NCBI GenBank assembly: GCA_035995205.1 | Contig: DASYKS010000090.1 | Coordinates: forward strand, 1 to 64,000 | From: DASYKS01 sp035995205 | Lineage (GTDB): Bacteria; Acidobacteriota; Thermoanaerobaculia; Multivoradales; UBA5704 | Length of the DNA stretch: 64,000 nucleotides | Reading direction: 5' to 3' | Shown: one piece after another, positions 61,901 to 64,000 of the stretch | Numbering within the stretch: position 1 is the stretch's first letter | How the letters are laid out: each line of letters begins with the position of its first letter | Made by a program: the position numbers and the translations under genes | The notes under the pieces: generated by a model | What the model was told of the DNA's origin: nothing | The model's input: only the letters and a program-made list of their open reading frames with translations | Database searches by the model: none

Positions 61901-64000
61901 AGGCGCTGCGCGCGCAGTTCGCGGTGATCGAGGGCCGGCCGGTGCAGAGCTTCGCGCCGGCCGGATCGCCGTTGTCCGAGGCGGATCTGTCGGCGCTCGG
62001 AGAGGATCGCGCCGCGGCGGAGGCCGGCCGACTGTTCGGCGCGGCGGCGCGCCGGCCGTTCGATCTCGTCCGCGGTCCGCTGCTGCGCACGCTGCTCGTG
62101 CGCCTCGCGGCGGAGCGCTCGCGGCTCGCGTTGGTGGTCCACCATCTGGTCGCGGACGGCGTCTCGCTCGCGATCGTCGAGCGCGAGCTGTCCGAGCTGT
62201 ATGTCGCGGCGCGGGAGCGGCGCGCGCCCCGGCTCGCCGAGCTGCCGTTCCGGTACGCCGACTTCGCGGCCTGGCAGCGCGACGGCGAAGCGGAGATCCC
62301 GCGGCCGATCGACGCGGAGGATACCGAGCGCGAGGTCGAGTTCTGGCGCGCGGAGCTTCAGCACTTGCCGCCGCTGCTGCTGCCGTGGGATCGCGAGCCC
62401 GCCGCGGAGCCCCGGCGCCATCGCGGGCGGGCGCGCACCTTCGCGCCCCGTCCGGGGTTGTCCGAGGCGGTCGCGGCTCTCGCCGCGCGCGCCGGGACGA
62501 CCCCGTTCGTCGCGCTGCTCGCGGGCTTCGCGGCGGCGCTCGCGCGCTGGTCCGGCCAGACCGATTTCGGGTTGGGCGTGCCCGAGGCGGGGCGCCGATG
62601 GCCGGAGGTCGAAGGGCTGGTGGGGCTGTTCGTCAACACCCTGGTGGTGCGGGTCGATGCCGGCGGCAATCCTGATGGCATCGAGCTCGCGACGCGTCTT
62701 GCCGCGCGCTTGAAAGGCGCGCTCGCGCACGCCGCGACGCCGTTTGCCCGGCTGGTCGAGGTGTTGGCGCCGGAGCGCGACCTCGCCCGCGGCCCCTGGT
62801 TCCAGGCGATGGTGGCGGCCCGGCCGACGGTCGGCCGCGGCCTGGAGCTGCCGGGAGTGGCGCTCGCCCCCTTGTCGATAGAGACCGGCAGCGCGAAGTT
62901 CGAGCTGACCCTGCTCGCCGCCACGGCGCCGGGTCTGGAGGACGATTTCGCCACGATCGAATACGACGCCGACCTGTTCGACGAGGCGACGGTCGATCGT
63001 CTGGAGCGCTGGCTCGAAGCGGCCTGGCCGGCGTGGAGCGAGCAGCCCGCACGACGGTTGTCGGAGCTGCCGCCGCTCGCGCGCGCCGAAGGGGCGCAGG
63101 TGGTGCGGCGGTCGGTCGGCCGGCCGGCCGGAGAGCCGGACCGCGGGGCGTCTCACACGCTCGAAACGGAGATCGCCGCGATCTGGGCCGATTTCCTCGA
63201 CCTCCCGCGGGTGGCCAGGGACGACGACTTCTTCGTGCTCGGCGGCCACTCGCTGCTCGCGGCGCGCTTGATCTACCGCCTGCGCGAGGCGCTCGAAGTC
63301 GAGCTGCCGGTGGCGGCGCTGTTCGAGGCGCCGACCGTCGCCGGTCTCGCCCGCCGGGTCGAGGAGATGCGGCGCGCGGGCTCTGCCGCCCCGCTCGGCG
63401 CGCCGCCGATTCCGCGGGCGGATCGGGCGCGGCCGATTCCGTTGTCGTTCGCCCAGGAACGGCTCTGGTTCATCGAGCAGCTGGAAGGTCCGAGCGCGCT
63501 TTACCACATCCCGGCGGCGTTCTCGGTTACGGGTCCGCTCGATCTCGCCGCGCTCGGCCAGGCGCTGGACGGGATCTGGTCGCGCCATGAAGCGCTACGG
63601 GCGCGGATCGTCGATTCCGAGCTTGGGCCGGTACAGAGCTTCGCGGCCCCGGGCCGGGCGCCGCGGTTCGAGATCGACCTGTCGAGTCTCGCGGCGTCGC
63701 AAGAGCGACCGGCGGAGGAATCGGCCCGATTGCAGAGCGCCGCGGGGCGCCGGCCGTTCGACTTGGAAAACGGGCCGCTCCTGCGCACGCTGGTGATCCG
63801 GCACGGCGACCGCCGTTTCGATCTGGTGCTGGTGCTTCACCATCTGGTGGCGGACGGGGTGTCGCTCAGGAACGTCGAGCGCGAGCTCTCGGCGTTCTAT
63901 ACCAGCGCTCTGGGCCTGCCGGCCTCGCCTCTCGTGCCGCTCGCCTTGCAGCATGCCGACGTCGCGGTCTGGCAGCGCGGCCGAGCGACGGCGGAATGGC
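49990..64000 (+). CDS. FAAL-initiated nonribosomal lipopeptide synthetase (3' end outside window)
   Basis: One frame is open from GTG 49990 (GGAG upstream; TTG 49939 possible) to the edge, at least 4,670 residues. Domains by residue: FAAL 1-580; T with Ser652; C1 717-1190 (HHSVVDF); A1 1200-1692; T Ser1739; C2 1801-2234; A2 2242-2753; T Ser2799; C3 2847-3297; A3 3311-3813; T Ser3860; C4 3911-4367; T Ser4421; C5 4474 onward. All later C domains have HHLVxDG. A1 pocket residues read D-L-F-N-I-A-L-T-Y, near the alanine type; A2 and A3 share D-A-I-W-Q-G-Q-V-I, which I cannot assign. No A domain lies between C4 and the last T. The product should be a fatty-acylated peptide of at least four residues. 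Confidence 0.95.
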   Translation, partial: MPRVHHLVEVLRERARRPDQATAYTFLDDGEAEGGSLSWAELDAQARAIAVHLAEIARPGDRALLLFPAGLDFIAAFFGCLYAGVVAVPSYPPRPNPGQQRLRAIVRDAAPAVVLTGKALLPRAAALAEDVPELAAARWLATDDLGDLEQAADAWRDPGIRSDDLAFLQYTSGSTSLPKGVMVSHANLVANERMIAAAFRQTEESVVVGWLPLYHDMGLIGNVLQPLWSGGRCVLMSPVAFLQKPLRWLAAISRYGATTSGGPNFAYDLCARKIATPERTGLDLSRWRVAYNGAEPVRRSTLDRFAAAFAECGFNPEAFYPCYGLAEATLFAAGGAPGTGAHATAFAADELGLGRAVPAEPGGSGGRALSELVACGDAWLDQRLVIVDPESRQELPEGKIGEIWIAGPNVGGGYWGRAEASAETFAATTALGAGPYLRTGDLGFRRGADLYIAGRQKDLIILRGRNLYPQDLEATAEAAHPALRPGCGAAFSIAATAADGGSPEGDESERLVLVYEVDRRAGREVHEEIAAAVRAAIAEEHEAQVADLVLVKVGGVPKTSSGKVQRHACRDGYLKGTLAVVARSAAEFAGGDQDSEEGIETELSRDDLAALPGPVRGRALEGMLRAWAARALGISSARIERDRPLSGYGLDSLAALELRSSVEERLGVALPLATLFEGATLGDLATLIAADLEQAAPSVESGLTVFKAADAEMESADFPLSYGQEGLWVVERLAPAAGAYNLAAAFRVEGIRETAEADWPERLRAALLAIVARHPALRLRLIVADGEPRQRLAAPDPEGDLDFAVEDLGGRSAAQVLVDLGAAAYRPFDLARGPLLRVRVIRGASGAEEEPAWLLFAAHHSVVDFTSLGTIARDLASLWAGGVLAAPAPGGDYVSWLHWQRDRLAGPAGERLRAFWRERLGAGVPDLDLPADRPRPPAQSFSGAVASGVLPPGVVARLEALARSAGATLQATLLAGFAAELARTSGQDGFAVGVPTAGRSRSRFAEAVGYFVNPVAVRARTESDPSFRELLERTRDELLGALEQADEPFSRLAGELVPERDAARSPLFQAMLVHHVGRGAADVLGAALAQVALGEAGARLDLGGLALVSLALPERRAQFDLTLRSAGAGVGEALVLALEANADLFDPTTAARLLDRFALLLSAAAETPETALSALPRLATPERHQLLVEWNDGGASGASGCLHELFAAQAVRTPEAEALLSGEERLTYAELRRRVARLAGRLVARGAGPEIRVAVCLNRSVDLVVALLAVLESGAAYVPLDPTYPRERLALMLGDSAAKLLITEQSCLAALPDALPETLRLEFDPMEWPTAESARLGLVAARVEPGNLAYLIYTSGSTGKPKAVAIEHRSVVALARWARKELSDAELSGVAAVTSVCFDLSVFELFVPLCWGGRTILADDALALPAHPARTEISLINTVPSAMAELVRLDVAFPALRAVILAGEPLPGELVERIYRMPDQKRALPELTVRNLYGPSEDTTYSTGAVIPHGEPRPSIGRPIEGSRAYLLDPTGRPAARGVPGELFLGGAGLARGYLDRPETTAGRFVPDPFADANSGGGGRLYRTGDLARYRADGELDFLGRADHQVKIRGFRIELGEIETALLAHPEVRECVVVAAGERLIAYFAPSSDGLAERLPGFLAATLPGYMVPSAFVQLPTLPRSANGKVDRKALPAPRFGTDEPERRPADDVEQLLGGQFAEVLGVERVGLDDDFFSRGGHSLAAMRLLARVGRAFGIELPARTLFEAPTIARLAENVRAAQGDAAVARASDLPIERIAEEERGQPLPTSFAQRRIWFLERLDPGRPTYHLPGRLALSGALDVPALTAALRGVVARHEALRTGFAAHLDGPVQIVAPAVATALPAVDLRALPGAVLRAEADRAAGLAACQPFDLSRPPLLRALLLALGAGHNELILNLHHLVSDGWSLGILAEEIGAGYRGLSLAPLPIQVADAASWERRLLAEGYLEREERYWAGRLAEPPPPLDLPVRPAISSARGTRIDRALGASAATLDAAARRLGATPFMLLAAAWGAVLGRFGDGAELLLGTPVSVRTRPELEPLIGCFVNTVALRVDLHGDPSYAEQVERLRAVCLEAYAHRHLPYDRLVELLRPAGAALAAAPFQAFLVLDEGLPAPRLQGLETRLEPLATETAKFDLTLALERRGLELTAALEYARDRFEADTAERILAGFARLFEAALGEPELRLSELPLLDAQERAQLIAWGAGPKISFDGQSPLLLDDLVARWERETPNGLAVVDPSGGITYAQLGARANRLAWRLRALGVVEDERVAICLDRSVDLIVAELGALRAGGAYAPIDPAYPEERRADMVAVARAQVVITRVDLVGTWCGEERGVSVLTLDALDGEGAAPLAPPPTRRDPERLAYTIFTSGSSGRPKGVAMSHRGAAHIVSWHLSRFGWTPADRGTQVSGPSFDAAVIEIWPALSSGASLHIPPADVRLGAPSLLSWLARERVTIAWAPTAIAEGIAAITAEAAPEGLALRFLQTGGDRLHRGVAPDAEFVLCNQYGPAENAVITTQSEPIGSAEAPSIGRPIDGVRVHVLDRCLDRAPAGTPGELVVSGGGLARGYLDDPAQTAERFVPDPFAAEPGSRMYRTGDRVRFRAGLTDGEIEFLGRLDAQVKIRGQRIELGEIEAALLALPEIRAAAAGVCEGLGGAGDRRLVAYLVLVPGAEAIEDGELIAALKVRLGDAMVPRIFLRLAALPLTANGKVDARALEALALPAIPSGGLPPRTELEARLAAIWAEVLKVDPVGVEDDFFALGGHSLLAGKLAYRLQEELGFEVPVATLFSAPTVAQLAREISALSVTAALAEPIPRVDRTAALPLSVAQERIWFLEELEGPSALHHIAAAFDGSGRLDVAALRAALSGVWSRHEALRARFAVVEGGPVQSFAPPGKLPLSQIDLPALPVAAAAAEADRLSVRAARLPFALGQGPLLRAWLVRLGEERFRLALVVHHLVADGVSLGILEGELAELYAAAVERRPAALADLPCQYADFAAWQRARRAPETAAEIEFWRTELEGLPPLELPVDLAPAGALRHHGRTLVFGGGGGSNLGTALAMLASKTGTTPFVALLAGFSAALARFSGQEEFGLGVPESGRPRREAELLVGLFVNTVVVRVDTGGDPSGNDLAGRLRERLAAALAHARTPFERLVEALAPGRERESTPWFQAMAAARPAAAKRLVLRGAELTPVALDTGTAKFDLALLADATAGADWRGAVEYDAGRFEAVTVERWIGQLERLLADLAERPATRLSELRLLSDGERAQLLAAATGPEERPIGSGKALLLDDLVAHWETATPAALAVVDPNGEATYTELGARANALAWRLRGLGIAEDSVVAVCLDRSIELIAAELGVLRAGAAYAPIDPAYPAERRADMVAVAGASAVVTLSSLVGDWVGGLPVVLLDHPPGGTVARDDAPPPVLRDSERLAYAIFTSGSTGKPKCVGMSHRGALHIVAWHLECFGWTAADRGTQVSGPSFDAAVIEIWPALVAGASLHVPAADVRLSAPDLLAWLARERLTIGWAPTPLVELMVAEGTPQDLALRFLQTGGDRLHRGAPAGSGYLLCNQYGPAENAVITTQGESAATEAAPGPVPTIGRPIAGVRAYLLDGRQQLAPPGTPGELTAAGAGLARGYLNDPRQTAERFVPDPFATAPGARMYRTGDRARLRPDGVLQFLGRIDTQVKIRGQRIELGEIEAALAALPGVREAAVAVREQNIAGSVDRRLVAFVVAAADVVERDLIEPLRARLADAMVPRVFVRLDALPTTANGKVDRRALARLAVAAQSAAGGAAPGSPLERRIAAAWCDRLGLARVAVDDDFFALGGHSLLAAQLIYRLRDELGLELPVGLLFEAPTVAGLAWRIEQLRAAGAGRIGAPIPQMDRTRPVPLSFAQERLWFLEQLAGPSALYHIPAAFSLAGALDVAAFAAALEGVLARHEALRAQFAVIEGRPVQSFAPAGSPLSEADLSALGEDRAAAEAGRLFGAAARRPFDLVRGPLLRTLLVRLAAERSRLALVVHHLVADGVSLAIVERELSELYVAARERRAPRLAELPFRYADFAAWQRDGEAEIPRPIDAEDTEREVEFWRAELQHLPPLLLPWDREPAAEPRRHRGRARTFAPRPGLSEAVAALAARAGTTPFVALLAGFAAALARWSGQTDFGLGVPEAGRRWPEVEGLVGLFVNTLVVRVDAGGNPDGIELATRLAARLKGALAHAATPFARLVEVLAPERDLARGPWFQAMVAARPTVGRGLELPGVALAPLSIETGSAKFELTLLAATAPGLEDDFATIEYDADLFDEATVDRLERWLEAAWPAWSEQPARRLSELPPLARAEGAQVVRRSVGRPAGEPDRGASHTLETEIAAIWADFLDLPRVARDDDFFVLGGHSLLAARLIYRLREALEVELPVAALFEAPTVAGLARRVEEMRRAGSAAPLGAPPIPRADRARPIPLSFAQERLWFIEQLEGPSALYHIPAAFSVTGPLDLAALGQALDGIWSRHEALRARIVDSELGPVQSFAAPGRAPRFEIDLSSLAASQERPAEESARLQSAAGRRPFDLENGPLLRTLVIRHGDRRFDLVLVLHHLVADGVSLRNVERELSAFYTSALGLPASPLVPLALQHADVAVWQRGRATAEW

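Noticed and set aside
56740..63588. A 2,282-codon open frame on the minus strand inside the NRPS region
   Set aside because: It is antisense to the conserved C-A-T domains; high GC and a codon bias with G/C in the third position open the reverse frame. Its sequence is Arg/Gly/Ala-rich with no domain.

Overview
This 64 kb window is GC-rich chromosomal DNA from a diderm (Gram-negative type) bacterium. The evidence is a complete Tol-Pal operon, an LptE-like outer-membrane lipoprotein, several lipobox proteins and TonB/TolA-type energy transduction. The mix of S9 peptidases, DUF4388 and TPR proteins, AttH-like and FtsX genes, and dispersed GC-rich hairpin repeats resembles Acidobacteriota such as Thermoanaerobaculia. 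That placement is inference. I saw no rRNA, tRNA or CRISPR array.

Layout. 1-1.85 kb is a lower-GC accessory patch: the end of an unknown gene, a strong promoter followed by a possible small RNA with an intrinsic terminator, two tiny peptide ORFs and a membrane protein. 1.9-13.4 kb holds two S9 peptidases, a degenerate radical-SAM/SPASM-like protein, an anion transporter and an ABC ATPase/FtsX permease/AttH-like operon. 13.4-20.5 kb holds an AAA/DUF4143 ATPase, rpsT and tolQ-tolR-tolA-tolB-pal-cpoB, all on the minus strand. 20.7-24.4 kb encodes an SDR, a glutaredoxin-like protein, EtfB/EtfA and a DUF985 cupin. 24.4-25.9 kb is an AbiE type IV toxin-antitoxin pair. 26-30.2 kb has murB and rpiB opposite two tandem sulfatase-family lipoproteins. 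30.2-30.9 kb is a HigBA-like toxin-antitoxin pair. 31-38.6 kb is a housekeeping run (ribH, nusB, leuS, lptE, miaA, hfq, a TPR lipoprotein and a CDP-alcohol phosphatidyltransferase).

38.6-49.8 kb contains a DUF4388 protein with a disrupted 5' end, a lytic transglycosylase, an XRE regulator divergent from a secreted small peptide and a TPR protein, an ATP-grasp enzyme, a thiol-dioxygenase-like protein, an unrecognised protein, a 966-bp non-coding repeat cluster and a patatin with a cyclic-nucleotide-binding-like domain. From 49.99 kb to the window edge one uninterrupted frame encodes at least 4,670 residues of a FAAL-initiated lipopeptide synthetase, with order FAAL-T-C-A-T-C-A-T-C-A-T-C-T-C.

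The most interesting items are: (1) a micro-peptide family (GFRW at the N-terminus, D-G-G/D-A-G...D-P-x-G at the C-terminus) present at both 0.5 kb and 42.1 kb, the second copy between an XRE regulator and a TPR protein, which suggests a peptide-signalling cassette; (2) an A-domain-less C-T module and two A domains with the same unusual specificity code in the synthetase; (3) hairpin repeats whose arms covary between copies; (4) a 20-unit, 21-bp minisatellite inside a 34-bp inverted repeat; and (5) a SPASM-type protein lacking the radical-SAM cysteines.
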